This document shows positions 35,699-44,453 of a DNA stretch of 64,000 nucleotides, piece after piece; position 1 is the first letter of the stretch, and every line of letters begins with the position of its first letter. The stretch covers positions 1,611,651 to 1,675,650 of the forward strand of contig NZ_LMKQ01000001.1 of assembly GCF_001421565.1 (NCBI RefSeq), in the 5' to 3' direction. This stretch comes from Agromyces sp. Leaf222. Its GTDB lineage: Bacteria; Actinomycetota; Actinomycetes; Actinomycetales; Microbacteriaceae. The position numbers and the translations under genes were made by a program. Below the pieces are notes generated by a model. The model did not search any database and was not told the DNA's origin. It saw only the letters and a program-made list of their open reading frames with translations.

Positions 35699-36562
35699 AT
35701 GACCTTCCCCCACATCGGCCGCCGAGCCGCAGCGCGATCACGCGCGGCCGTTCGCGGACTCCACGCCCGCGCCCTTCCCAGCAACCACACCTTCCGCGCC
35801 GCCTTCGCGGCGGTGCCGCCGGTGCGCACGCTCCTCCCGAAGCGAGCCGGATTCGTGCTCCTCGGCCTCGGCTTCGTCGGCGCGATGGTCATCAGCTCGA
35901 GCGTTCCGGCCCTCGCCGTGAGCGCGAGCGACACGACGGCGTCGGTGTACGCGCCCGCTCCGATCGGCGACACGATCGACCTCGAGCCGCAGACCATCGA
36001 GATCGCGAGCGACGCCGTCATGCCGGCGGCCGTCGCCGGGGCGACCGCGAGCGTGAGCGCCTACTCGGTCGAGGCTGCTCCGCCGCCCATCGTGTCGCAG
36101 GTCGCGAGCGTGGGATCCGTCTCGCTCATCGAGACCGACCGCATCGTGTGGCCCGTGCTCACCCCCGAACGCCAGAGCGACGGCTTCGGCCCGCGGTCGG
36201 CTCCCTGCGCCGGATGCTCGACGGTGCACGACGGCGTCGACTTCAACCCGGGCAACGGCTCGCCGATCGTGTCGATCGCCGACGGCGTCGTCGTGCTCGC
36301 GACCGAGAACAGCGGCGGCCTGGGCGTGAACATCGAGGTGCAGCACAACATCGGCGGCACGCTCGTGACGTCCTCGTACGCGCACATGCAGAGCGGGTCG
36401 ATGCAGGTGAGCGTCGGGCAGCAGGTCACCGCCGGCCAGCAGCTCGGGCTCGTCGGCACGACCGGTCAGTCGACCGGACCCCACCTCCACCTCGAGATGT
36501 TCGGCGCCGACGGCGTCAGGTTCGACGGCTTCGCCTGGCTGGCGATGCGTGTCACCGGCTGA
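35699..36562 (+). CDS. Secreted M23-family metallopeptidase (cell-wall hydrolase)
   Basis: 287 residues. One hydrophobic segment (GFVLLGLGFVGAMVISSSVPALAVSA, residues about 50-76) works as a signal peptide or anchor behind a long basic N-terminus. After a spacer, residues about 160-280 are the LytM/M23 domain with zinc ligands HDGVDF (His, Asp) and HLHLEMF (His), and the catalytic His of SSYAHMQSG. A CAGC pair just before the first ligand could form a disulfide. It should cut peptide cross-links in peptidoglycan. No ribosome-binding site is obvious at the ATG. A palindrome in the promoter suggests control. Confidence 0.85.
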   Translation: MTFPHIGRRAAARSRAAVRGLHARALPSNHTFRAAFAAVPPVRTLLPKRAGFVLLGLGFVGAMVISSSVPALAVSASDTTASVYAPAPIGDTIDLEPQTIEIASDAVMPAAVAGATASVSAYSVEAAPPPIVSQVASVGSVSLIETDRIVWPVLTPERQSDGFGPRSAPCAGCSTVHDGVDFNPGNGSPIVSIADGVVVLATENSGGLGVNIEVQHNIGGTLVTSSYAHMQSGSMQVSVGQQVTAGQQLGLVGTTGQSTGPHLHLEMFGADGVRFDGFAWLAMRVTG

Positions 36563-36594
36563 GCGTCAGCTACTGAGCGTCACCGGCTGAAGCC
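36551..36594. repeat. Stop-codon-spanning triple repeat at the M23 gene end
   Basis: Three units end in TGA: GCGTGTCACCGGCTGA, GCGTCAGCTACTGA and GCGTCACCGGCTGA. The first contains the true stop of the M23 gene (36560-36562). The third overlaps the end of the convergent enoyl-CoA hydratase gene, so the two genes share TCACCGGCTGA at their 3' ends. Confidence 0.7.
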
Positions 36595-37386
36595 GGGGGA
36601 GCGCTTTTCGAGGAACGCCGCGACGCCCTCGCGCATGTCGTCGGTGCCGAACGCCTCGGTGAATCCGCCGACCTCGATCGCCACGGCCTCCTCGGTCGTG
36701 CGCCCGGCGGCGCCGACGAGCACGCGCTTGGCGTTCGCGACCGCGACCGGTGAGTTCTGCGCGATCTGCGCGACGGTCTCGCGGGCTCCGGCGAGCAGCG
36801 CATCGCGGTCTGCGAAGCGGCGCACCACGAGTCCGGCCGCGACGGCCTCCTCGATGCCGATGCGGCGGCCGCTGTAGATGAGCTCCTTGGCGCGCGCCGG
36901 GCCGACCACGCGCGGAAGGCGCACCGTCCCCCCGAACCCGGGGATGAGGCCGAGGCGCACCTCGGGCTGGCCGAAGCTCGAGGCATCCGTCGCGTAGATG
37001 AGGTCGCAGGCGAGTGCGAGTTCGAGGCCGCCGCCGAGGGCGAACCCGTCGACGCAGGCGATCACGGGGGCGCTGCAGGCCTCGATTCGGGCGGCGACCC
37101 GGTGGCCGAGCTCCGCCGAACGTCGGCCCTCCTCTGGCGTCGCGCCCGCCATGCCGGCGATGTCGGCGCCTGCGACGAACGCGCGCCCGCCGGCCCCGAC
37201 GAGCAGCACGCCCCGAACGGATGCCGCGGCATCCGCGATGCGGACGAAGGCGTCGTCGAGGGCCTCGAGCACCGTCGACGAGAGGGCGTTGAGCGCCTTG
37301 GGCCGGTCGATCGTGACGATCGCGACGTCACCGTCGAACGCGAGGTCGACCTCGGGGCTGGCGGGTTCGGATTCGGCCGTCGTCAT
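36580..37386 (-). CDS. Enoyl-CoA hydratase/isomerase family protein
   Basis: 268 residues of the crotonase fold. Oxyanion-hole motifs: GGRAFVAGADIAGM and VDGFALGGGLELALACDLIYA; the two active-site glutamates of true hydratases correspond to FGQPEVRLGLIPGFGGTVRLPR and the preceding loop ELAL. It should hydrate trans-2-enoyl-CoA in fatty-acid breakdown, though crotonase paralogues vary. SD GAGAGGAT before the ATG. It converges on the M23 gene with 17 bases between stops. Confidence 0.85.
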   Translation of the reverse strand: MTTAESEPASPEVDLAFDGDVAIVTIDRPKALNALSSTVLEALDDAFVRIADAAASVRGVLLVGAGGRAFVAGADIAGMAGATPEEGRRSAELGHRVAARIEACSAPVIACVDGFALGGGLELALACDLIYATDASSFGQPEVRLGLIPGFGGTVRLPRVVGPARAKELIYSGRRIGIEEAVAAGLVVRRFADRDALLAGARETVAQIAQNSPVAVANAKRVLVGAAGRTTEEAVAIEVGGFTEAFGTDDMREGVAAFLEKRSPGFSR

Positions 37387-37517
37387 CGTCTTCGATCCTC
37401 TCGTGGGGCTGCGTGTTCACGCTACGGCATGCCCGTCGGGCTCGGCTGCGGCCTGCCGCCGGCGATGCAGCCACGGCGCCGGCGCGGCGGCTCGTGGCCG
37501 ACCCGCCGGCTCGTCGG

Positions 37518-37523
37518 TAGAAT
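37518..37523 (+). promoter_or_regulatory. -10 box for the lipoprotein/membrane-protein pair
   Basis: TAGAAT about 31 bases before the ATG at 37555, giving a short 5' leader that includes the GAGGAG ribosome-binding site. Confidence 0.45.
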
Positions 37524-37554
37524 CCGATGGCCACCGAATCCACGAGGAGTCCTG

Positions 37555-38046
37555 ATGCTGTCATCACCGTCGACCAGGGTGCGGATGCCGCGCGCGATCG
37601 TTCGCGCCGCACTCGTCGTCGCGACGGCGGGTCTCGCCGTAGGGCTGCTCACCGGCTGCTCGAATCCGGTCGAGGACCTCATGCAGAACGGCGTCGAGGA
37701 CGCGATCGAGGGCGCCACGGGCGGGGACGTGAGCCTCGGCGGCGAGCTGCCCGCCGGGTTCCCGTCCGAGATCGCGGTCGTCGACGGCGAGATCACGGTC
37801 GGCATCGGCACCGGCGACTCGAACGGTTGGGTGGTGGTCGTGACGACGACCGAGGCCGACCCCGCCGCGGCGGCCGCGTCGGCGCTCGAGGGCTCCGGCT
37901 TCGCCGAGGACACGACGTTGACCGAGGAGCAGCTCCAGAGCCTCACCGGAGGGCAGCTCGACGCGATGGTGTACGCGAACGACACCTACCGCGTGCTGCT
38001 GACCGTTCAGGACGACACCGTGTCGTACACGGTGACCCCGAAGTGA
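37555..38046 (+). CDS. Small lipoprotein, function unknown
   Basis: 163 residues. Signal peptide with lipobox LLTGC at about residue 30 (Arg-rich n-region, then ALVVATAGLAVGLLTGC). The mature part is acidic with two predicted alpha/beta halves (GELPAGFPSEIAVVDGEITVGIG; VVVVTTTEADPAAAAASALEGSGF). I do not recognise the family. It overlaps the next gene by GTGA, so the two are probably made together and may form an envelope pair. Confidence 0.75.
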   Translation: MLSSPSTRVRMPRAIVRAALVVATAGLAVGLLTGCSNPVEDLMQNGVEDAIEGATGGDVSLGGELPAGFPSEIAVVDGEITVGIGTGDSNGWVVVVTTTEADPAAAAASALEGSGFAEDTTLTEEQLQSLTGGQLDAMVYANDTYRVLLTVQDDTVSYTVTPK

Positions 38047-38516
38047 ACGAGATGGGCGAGACGAGCCTCTGGAACCGAATCGCGACGCTCGCGCTCGCGC
38101 TCATCATCGGCGCGATCTACGGAACGCTCGGCACGGTCGGTCACCGCCAGACGTGGCAGATCGGCGACGTGAGCCTGCCGTGGGGCCTCGTCGTCGCGCT
38201 CATCGGCGTCGCGGCGCTGCTCGTCGCGTTCCGCACGATCGGCGGGGGGCGGCTGGTCGCCGCCGTGGCCGGACTCGGCGTGATCCTCGTGGTGGGCCTG
38301 CTGACCCTGCCGGGGCGGGGCGGATCCGTGCTCGTCGTCGGCGACCTGACCGGCACGATCTGGTCGATCGGGCCGGCGCTCGTCACGGTGTTCGTCGTGG
38401 CGTGGCCTCGCCTGCCCGCGCGCGCCGCGCGCCGACCGGGCGGCTCCGAGGGGAATCAGCCGTGGTCGACCGACGACGACGGGCGGGCGGCCTCGACCGG
38501 CCTCGGTGCGGCATAG
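38043..38516 (+). CDS. Small four-helix membrane protein, function unknown
   Basis: 157 residues with about four membrane helices (IATLALALIIGAIYGTLGTVGH; LVVALIGVAALLVAF; LVAAVAGLGVILVVGLL; IWSIGPALVTVFVVAW) and a polar C-terminal tail. The GTG at 38043 overlaps the lipoprotein stop; an ATG at 38052 is an alternative. I do not know its function. Its stop TAG overlaps the -10 box of the ferredoxin gene. Confidence 0.7.
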   Translation: MNEMGETSLWNRIATLALALIIGAIYGTLGTVGHRQTWQIGDVSLPWGLVVALIGVAALLVAFRTIGGGRLVAAVAGLGVILVVGLLTLPGRGGSVLVVGDLTGTIWSIGPALVTVFVVAWPRLPARAARRPGGSEGNQPWSTDDDGRAASTGLGAA

Positions 38517-38519
38517 ACT
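38514..38519 (+). promoter_or_regulatory. Candidate -10 box for the ferredoxin-dapC pair
   Basis: TAGACT, 33 bases before the GTG start, overlapping the preceding stop codon. GAAAGGA at 38535-38541 is the ribosome-binding site. Confidence 0.45.
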
Positions 38520-38552
38520 GAAGCTCCAGTCTTCCGAAAGGACCGCGAGCCT

Positions 38553-38939
38553 GTGACCTACGTCATCGCCCTTCCGTGTGTCGACGTCAAAGACCGCGCC
38601 TGCATCGACGAGTGCCCGGTCGACTGCATCTACGAGGGTGAGCGCTCGCTCTACATCCACCCCGACGAATGCGTCGACTGCGGTGCCTGCGAGCCGGTCT
38701 GCCCCGTCGAGTCGCTCTACATCCACCCCGACGAATGCGTCGACTGCGGTGCCTGCGAGCCGGTCTGCCCCGTCGAGGCCATCTACTACGAAGACGACCT
38801 CCCCGACGAATGGGCCGACTACTACAAGGCCAACGTCGAGTTCTTCGATGACCTCGGCTCGCCCGGCGGCGCCGCCAAGGTCGGCGTCATCGCCAAGGAC
38901 CACCCCGTCATCTCCGTGCTGCCCCCGCAGGCCCACTGA
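38553..38939 (+). CDS. fdxA: Seven-iron-type ferredoxin with a duplicated cluster-binding segment
   Basis: 128 residues; the ordinary actinobacterial form is about 106. The N-terminal cluster motif is normal (C9, C17, C21-Pro, C25). The second motif CVDCGACEPVCP occurs twice, at C40-C43-C46-C50 and again at C62-C65-C68-C72, because residues 32-53 are repeated exactly as residues 54-75. The C-terminal ~53 residues (EAIYYEDDLPDEWADYYKANVEFF) are the usual tail. The protein could thus hold a third cluster or have a non-functional insert. As a low-potential electron carrier it may serve P450s or other reductases; it is followed directly by dapC, a conserved actinobacterial pairing. GTG start with GAAAGGA upstream. 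Confidence 0.92.
   Translation: MTYVIALPCVDVKDRACIDECPVDCIYEGERSLYIHPDECVDCGACEPVCPVESLYIHPDECVDCGACEPVCPVEAIYYEDDLPDEWADYYKANVEFFDDLGSPGGAAKVGVIAKDHPVISVLPPQAH
38646..38777 (+). repeat. Exact 66-bp in-frame tandem duplication inside fdxA
   Basis: Copy 1 is 38646-38711, copy 2 is 38712-38777; by eye all 66 bases are identical. Each codes for 22 residues carrying the complete CxxCxxCxxxCP motif. With no silent differences, the duplication must be recent, or an assembly error. Confidence 0.93.
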
Positions 38940-38940
38940 G

Positions 38941-40059
38941 ATGGCGCTCGGCGCGCTGCCCGACTACCCGTGGGACCTGATGACCCCGTACCGGGAGCGC
39001 GCGGCCGTGCACCCCGACGGCGTCGTCGACCTCTCCATCGGCTCGCCCGTCGACGAGACGCCCGCGGTGATCCGCGACGCGCTCTCGGCCGCGACCGATG
39101 CGCACAGCTATCCGCAGACCGTGGGCACGCCCGAACTGCGCCGAGCGATCGTCGAGTGGTTCGAGCGTCGTCGAGGAATCGTGGGCACCGGGCTCAGTGA
39201 GCGCAACGTGCTGCCGACGATCGGCTCGAAGGAACTGGTCGCGCTGCTGCCGCTGATGCTCGGCGTCGGCGAGGGCGACGTGGTCGTGCATCCCCGTGCC
39301 GCGTATCCGACGTATGCGATCGGTGCGGCCATCGCCGGGGCCGATGCGCTCGCCTCCGACGACCCTGCCGAATGGCCGGCCGAGACGAAGCTCGTGTGGC
39401 TGAACAGCCCCGGCAACCCCGATGGCCGCGTGCTCGACGTCGACGAACTGCGCGCCGCGCAGGCCAGGGCGAGAGAGCTCGGTGCCACGATCGTGAGCGA
39501 CGAGTGCTATGCAGAGCTCGGCTGGGACGCCCCGTGGGATTCCGAGCGGGTGCCGAGCATCCTCGACCCGCGGGTGAGCGGCGAGAACCGCAGCGGCACG
39601 CTCGCCGTGTACTCCCTCAGCAAGCAGTCGAACATGGCCGGCTACCGGGCGGCGTTCATCGCCGGCTGCGGGCTGCTCATCGAGCAGCTGACGAACGTGC
39701 GCAAGCACGCCGGCCTCATGCTGCCCGCTCCGCTGCAGGCCGCAATGGTCGCCGCCCTCGGCGACGACGTGCACGTCGCCGAGCAGAAGGAGCGCTACCG
39801 CGCCCGCCGAGACGTGCTGCGCCCTGCGCTCGAGGCAGCCGGATTCCGCATCGATCGAAGCGAGGCCGGGCTCTACCTCTGGGCCACCGAAGGTCGTGAC
39901 GCGTGGGAGTCCATCGGCCGGCTCGCCGACCTCGGCATCGTCGCAGGCCCCGGCCATTTCTACGGCGATCACTACCCCGACCACGTGCGGCTCTCGCTCA
40001 CGGCGACCGACGAGCGCGTCGCCGCTGCAGCGCGGCGGCTCGCGACATCCGTCGCCTGA
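38941..40059 (+). CDS. dapC: Succinyldiaminopimelate transaminase
   Basis: 372 residues. A PLP fold-type I aminotransferase of the actinobacterial DapC group: LPDYPWDLMTPYRERA, VDLSIGSPVDETP, SYPQTVGTPELR, IGSKELVALLP, LNSPGNPDGRVL, and the PLP lysine in YSLSKQSNMAGYRAAF. It converts N-succinyl-2-amino-6-ketopimelate to N-succinyl-diaminopimelate in lysine and cell-wall synthesis. It follows fdxA with one base between stop and start, the arrangement seen in mycobacteria. Terminal CDS of the pair; 236 bases of control region follow. Confidence 0.9.
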   Translation: MALGALPDYPWDLMTPYRERAAVHPDGVVDLSIGSPVDETPAVIRDALSAATDAHSYPQTVGTPELRRAIVEWFERRRGIVGTGLSERNVLPTIGSKELVALLPLMLGVGEGDVVVHPRAAYPTYAIGAAIAGADALASDDPAEWPAETKLVWLNSPGNPDGRVLDVDELRAAQARARELGATIVSDECYAELGWDAPWDSERVPSILDPRVSGENRSGTLAVYSLSKQSNMAGYRAAFIAGCGLLIEQLTNVRKHAGLMLPAPLQAAMVAALGDDVHVAEQKERYRARRDVLRPALEAAGFRIDRSEAGLYLWATEGRDAWESIGRLADLGIVAGPGHFYGDHYPDHVRLSLTATDERVAAAARRLATSVA

Positions 40060-40235
40060 ATCGCCCTGCGCAGACCGGGGCGCATCACCTCGAGTTCGGC
40101 CCTTCGAGCCCGCGAGCGTCGCGTTGACTGTGGGGTGACACAGCCGTCGACGGGTCGATCGGGCCCCCTTCTGTCGAAACCGGCAACTCCTCGCCCGTTG
40201 TCTTGGCGGATGCGACAGTGTGCCCCGGCCGCGTC

Positions 40236-40241
40236 TAGGCT
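40236..40241 (+). promoter_or_regulatory. Candidate -10 box for citrate synthase
   Basis: TAGGCT 54 bases before the ATG, with a weak GCGACA 18 bases upstream. The rest of 40060-40295 shows no gene. Confidence 0.4.
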
Positions 40242-40295
40242 GTAGTTCGGGTCGCGGCCGAACCACGCCGCGAAACGGAAAGCAGGTGACCGCAC

Positions 40296-41615
40296 ATGAC
40301 GATCACAGGAGGCGCCGTGAGCGACGTCGTGAACAATGCCGAAGGCCAGAAGCCCCTTCAGGCGACCCTGAACTTCCCGGGTGGTACCGCGGAGTTCCCG
40401 ATCCGGGCGGCCGTCGACGGCGCCTCGAGCATCGACCTGTCGACGCTGACGCGACAGACCGGGCTGACCGCACTCGACTACGGGTTCGTGAACACGGCCT
40501 CGACGCAGTCGGCGATCACCTACATCGACGGCAACCAGGGCATCCTGCGCTACCGCGGGTACCCCATCGAGCAGCTCGCCGAGCAGTCGACGTACCTCGA
40601 GGTCGCCTGGCTGCTGCTCTACGGGTCGCTGCCGAGCGCCGACGAACTGGGCGAGTTCGACGAGAAGATCCGCCGTCACACGCTGCTGCACGAAGACCTC
40701 AAGCGGTTCTTCTCTGCACTGCCGCACACGGCGCACCCGATGTCGGTGCTCTCGAGCGCGGTGTCGGCGCTGTCGACGTACTACGAGGGCCAGGACCCCG
40801 ACGACGTCGAGCTCACGATGATCCGCCTGCTCGCGAAGCTGCCGGTCATCGCCGCGTACGCGCACAAGAAGAGCCTGGGCCAGGCGTTCCTGTACCCCGA
40901 CAACTCGCTGAGCTTCGTCGACAACTTCCTGCGGCTGAACTTCGGAAACATGGCCGAGCCGTACGAGATCGACCCGGTGCTCTCGAAGGCGCTCGACCGC
41001 CTGCTGATCCTGCACGAAGACCACGAGCAGAACGCGTCGACGTCGACCGTGCGCCTCGTCGGCTCGACGGGGGCCAACCTCTACGCATCGATCTCGGCCG
41101 GCATCCAGGCCCTCTCGGGCCCGTTGCACGGCGGCGCCAACGAGGCCGTGCTGCAGATGCTCGCGCAGATCCGCGATTCGGGCGAGGGCGTCGGCAAGTT
41201 CGTCGAGCGCGTCAAGCGCAAGGAAGACGGCGTCAAGCTCATGGGCTTCGGGCACCGCGTCTACAAGAACTACGACCCGCGCGCGAAGCTCGTCAAGCAG
41301 TCGGCCGACGAGGTGCTCGCCGGCCTCGGCGTCTCCGACCCGCTGCTCGACATCGCCAAGGAGCTCGAGCAGTTCGCGCTCGAAGACGACTACTTCAAGG
41401 AGCGTCGTCTCTACCCGAACGTCGACTTCTACACGGGCGTCATCTACAAGGCCATGGGCTTCCCGACCCGCATGTTCACCGTGCTGTTCGCGATCGGCCG
41501 ACTGCCCGGCTGGATGGCGCACTGGCGTGAGATGAACCTCGACCCGCAGACCAAGATCGGTCGCCCGCAGCAGCTGTACGTGGGCGAGCCCGAGCGCCGC
41601 TACCCCGGCGCCTGA
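40296..41615 (+). CDS. gltA: Citrate synthase
   Basis: 439 residues, the hexameric type II form with an N-terminal beta domain. It makes citrate from oxaloacetate and acetyl-CoA. Landmarks are GILRYRGYPIEQLAE, LILHEDHEQNASTSTVR (catalytic His region), SGPLHGGANEAVL (His), GFGHRVYKNYDPRA (His) and the Asp in NVDFYTGVIY. The ATG (MTITGGAVSDVV) has AGCAGGTG a few bases upstream; a GTG ten codons downstream is also possible. Confidence 0.95.
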   Translation: MTITGGAVSDVVNNAEGQKPLQATLNFPGGTAEFPIRAAVDGASSIDLSTLTRQTGLTALDYGFVNTASTQSAITYIDGNQGILRYRGYPIEQLAEQSTYLEVAWLLLYGSLPSADELGEFDEKIRRHTLLHEDLKRFFSALPHTAHPMSVLSSAVSALSTYYEGQDPDDVELTMIRLLAKLPVIAAYAHKKSLGQAFLYPDNSLSFVDNFLRLNFGNMAEPYEIDPVLSKALDRLLILHEDHEQNASTSTVRLVGSTGANLYASISAGIQALSGPLHGGANEAVLQMLAQIRDSGEGVGKFVERVKRKEDGVKLMGFGHRVYKNYDPRAKLVKQSADEVLAGLGVSDPLLDIAKELEQFALEDDYFKERRLYPNVDFYTGVIYKAMGFPTRMFTVLFAIGRLPGWMAHWREMNLDPQTKIGRPQQLYVGEPERRYPGA

Positions 41616-41672
41616 GCGCGCGCCACGGCGCCGTCGCCTGCGAATGCAGGGTCGGATGCCGCGGCAACCGAG

Positions 41673-41714
41673 ACGCCGAAGGGGCGCCACGTTCGCGTGG
41701 CGCCCCTTCGGCGT
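41673..41714. terminator. Bidirectional terminator between gltA and the acylase gene
   Basis: A perfect 19-bp stem (41673-41691 with 41696-41714) with a TTCG-type four-base loop. It lies between two convergent genes. Confidence 0.88.
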
Positions 41715-41735
41715 TCGTGTCGGTGCCGCCGGCCG

Positions 41736-44354
41736 CTACTCCGCCGCGGGTGTCTCGGTCGGGGGAGCCGTCGTCGCGGGCGCCACGCCCGGCACCGGAC
41801 GCAGGTTCAGCGTGTCCTTCGCCGCGTGACGAACCGCCTCGAGGCTGAACGGCCAGGTTCGGGTCTCGCCGTGCTGCCAGAGGGGTGCCTGGTCGGTGTA
41901 GTTGGGATGGAACGCGTGCCCCGACGCGCCGGTGAGGTTGATCCAGGTGGAGGCGTCGAGGTCGCCCAGGTCGACGACCATGCGCATCGAGGGCACCCAG
42001 TCGACGCCGTAGCCGAGCGTGGCATCCCATCCGGTGGCGTTCACGATCGACGATCCGCCGCCGAGTTCGTACGGGCCGCGGTTGAACAGCCATTCGATCG
42101 GCGCGATGCCCGAGGTGCCGAAGCTCTGGTTGGTGAGCGTGAGCGTGTGCAGGCGTCCCCACCGCCAGGCTTCGGGGTTGCCGCCCATGCGGCCGGACGC
42201 CTCGTTCCACGCCTCGTCGAGGGCGTTGGCGAGCATGGCGTCGCGGCCGGTCACTCCGAGGCGCTCGTTGGTCCACCACGAGGCGTCGGGCTCTTCGAGC
42301 AGCGTGCCGACGACCTCGAACCAGCGGTCTCCGCCGGTCGGGCGGGTGGCTTCGGGCAGCGCCTCGAACATGTCCGCGAGCAGGGTGCGCCAGAACACCG
42401 CGAAGTACGCGGCCTCTGGGCTGTCGGCGTCGGCATGGCCGTTCCAGTCGGCGAGCAGCTTCGCGCCACGGGCGGCGTCGCCGGTGAGGTCGAGCTCGGC
42501 GATCACGGGGAGGAATGCGGCGGTGTTCGCGTCGCTCGTGTCGAGCTGGATGCGCGTGAATTCCTCGGCGGTGAGCTTCTCGCCGGCGTCGATGCGCTCC
42601 CGCAGCAGCCGCTCGATGGCGGTGGCGCGGTAGCCGTAGTCCCAGTCGGCCGTGAGGAACGGGCCGCCGTTCGCCACGGCGTTGTTGGCGGTCACGAGGT
42701 AGCCGCGCGGCGGGTTCAGCACGTTCGGGAGGTCGTCGAACGCGACCTCGCCGGCCCACCCGACGTCGCTCGTCCAACCGGGCTGCGGCAGCGTGCCGTC
42801 GCCGTGCTTGCGGATCGGCACCGAGCCGGGCGCCTGGTAGCCGATGTTGCCCTCGGTGTCGGCGTAGACGAGGTTCTGCGCGGGCACGTCGAACTGCGAC
42901 GCGGCGGCGCGGAACTCGTCCCAGTCGCGGGCGCGATCGATCGCGAAGATCGACTGGGCTGTCGTGCCTGGGGTGAGCGCGGTCCACTGCAGCGAGAGCT
43001 CGGTGGTGCCCTCTGGGGCGCCGGATGCCGCGGGGTACGTCTCAGCGACGGCGGCGAAGTCCGAGCTGATGCCCGTCACGATCGGTCCGCGCCCCGTGGA
43101 GCGCACGTCCACCGTCACGGGGGCGCCGCCGGCGACCTCGATGGTCTCCTGGCGCACCTCGAGGGGCACCTGCTCGCCGTCGAGCTCGTACGTGTCGCCG
43201 GTGACGCGTTCGAGGTAGAGGTCGGCGACGTCGGGCCCGAGGTTCGTGAAGCCCCATGCGATGCGCTGGTTGTGGCCGATGATGACGCCGGGGAGGCCCG
43301 AGAACGTGTAGCCGGCCGTGTCGAAGGTGCAGTCGTCGGTGAGCTCCGCGCAGTGCAGGCCCATCTGCGCCCAGATCGAGGGCAGTGTCGGGCCGAGGTG
43401 CGGGTCGTTCGCGAGGAGCGGCATGCCCGATTCGGTGAGCGCGCCCGAGACCACCCAGGAGTTGGACCCGATGTCGTTGCCCTCGGGGCCGAGCAGGGCG
43501 GGGATCGCGTCGAGGGTCGCGCGCAGCGAGGTGAGCGCGGCCACGTATGCGGTGTCGCCGGCGTCGGTGTCGCCGCCCTCGGCGCCGTCGAGCCGCGTCG
43601 CCGCGCCCGTCGAGGCCGGTGCGGAGGCCGCGGGCAGTCCGTCGACGATCGTGGGTGCGGTCGACCAGTCGAAGCCCGGATGCAGGCGTGCGACCTCTTC
43701 GGCGGGCAGCGTCGTCGAGAGCAGCGCCCGGTCGATCTCGTCGCCGAGGTTCGACCTGAGGTCCCAGGCCATGGCCTTGAGCCAGGCGATCGAGTCGACG
43801 GGGGTCCACGGCTCGGGGGAGTAGCCGGGGTTCTGCAGGCCGAGCACGGCGTACTCGAGCGAGAGCTCGGCGCCGCTGCGGGTGGCCAGGTAGGCGTTCA
43901 CGCCCTCGGCGTAGGCCTCGTAGTAGGCGCGGGCGGAGGCGTCGATCAGGCTGTACTCCTGCTCGGCGATGCCCCGCCAGTTCAGCGTGCGGATGAACGT
44001 GTCGGTGCCGACCTGCGACTCGCCGAAGAGCTCGGCGAGTCGACCGGCGGTGACGTGGCGGCGGAAGTCCATCTCCCAGAAGCGATCCTGCGCGTGCACG
44101 AAGCCCTGCGCGTAGAACAGGTCGTGGTCGTTGTCGGCGACGAGCTGGGGGATCCCGGCGTCGTCTCGGTACACGCTCACGGGCGAGATGAGCCCAGGTG
44201 CGTCGATGCGCCCGCTCGTCGTGGGGAACGAGCGCTGCACGGTCCACCAGCCGAGGCCGGCCGCCGCGACGACGAGCAGGAGCACGACGGCCAGGAGCCA
44301 GGTGAGCGCTCTCAGCCAGTTGTGGTGTCGGGTTCTGGGTGCGTCGGTGCCCAC
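41736..44354 (-). CDS. Penicillin acylase family protein (Ntn hydrolase), membrane-anchored
   Basis: 872 residues. After a basic start and one membrane helix (ALTWLLAVVLLLVVAAAGLGWW) comes the alpha-subunit part (ISPVSVYRDDAGIPQLVADNDHDLFYAQGFVHAQDRFWEMD). Self-cleavage should occur before the Ser of GSNSWVVSG (about residue 300), which becomes the N-terminal nucleophile of the beta chain; downstream HLGPTLPSIWAQMGL and GHNQRIAWGFTNLG also match the family. It hydrolyses amide bonds; in bacteria natural targets include N-acyl-homoserine lactones, lipopeptides or phenylacetyl amides, none certain here. GTG at 44354 with GAAGGAG upstream. Confidence 0.87.
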   Translation of the reverse strand: MGTDAPRTRHHNWLRALTWLLAVVLLLVVAAAGLGWWTVQRSFPTTSGRIDAPGLISPVSVYRDDAGIPQLVADNDHDLFYAQGFVHAQDRFWEMDFRRHVTAGRLAELFGESQVGTDTFIRTLNWRGIAEQEYSLIDASARAYYEAYAEGVNAYLATRSGAELSLEYAVLGLQNPGYSPEPWTPVDSIAWLKAMAWDLRSNLGDEIDRALLSTTLPAEEVARLHPGFDWSTAPTIVDGLPAASAPASTGAATRLDGAEGGDTDAGDTAYVAALTSLRATLDAIPALLGPEGNDIGSNSWVVSGALTESGMPLLANDPHLGPTLPSIWAQMGLHCAELTDDCTFDTAGYTFSGLPGVIIGHNQRIAWGFTNLGPDVADLYLERVTGDTYELDGEQVPLEVRQETIEVAGGAPVTVDVRSTGRGPIVTGISSDFAAVAETYPAASGAPEGTTELSLQWTALTPGTTAQSIFAIDRARDWDEFRAAASQFDVPAQNLVYADTEGNIGYQAPGSVPIRKHGDGTLPQPGWTSDVGWAGEVAFDDLPNVLNPPRGYLVTANNAVANGGPFLTADWDYGYRATAIERLLRERIDAGEKLTAEEFTRIQLDTSDANTAAFLPVIAELDLTGDAARGAKLLADWNGHADADSPEAAYFAVFWRTLLADMFEALPEATRPTGGDRWFEVVGTLLEEPDASWWTNERLGVTGRDAMLANALDEAWNEASGRMGGNPEAWRWGRLHTLTLTNQSFGTSGIAPIEWLFNRGPYELGGGSSIVNATGWDATLGYGVDWVPSMRMVVDLGDLDASTWINLTGASGHAFHPNYTDQAPLWQHGETRTWPFSLEAVRHAAKDTLNLRPVPGVAPATTAPPTETPAAE

Positions 44355-44453
44355 GTCACTCCTTCGTGCTCGCCCACGGCGATGGCCGCCACCCGGCGAC
44401 CTGAGGCACAACTGTAATGGAGCGCGCGGGCCCTGCGAACGGCCCTTCGGAAC

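Noticed and set aside
41697-44417. Plus-strand open frame of 906 codons opposite the penicillin-acylase gene
   Set aside because: Shadow of a well-supported Ntn-hydrolase gene; composition is Arg/Gly/Val-rich without motifs.
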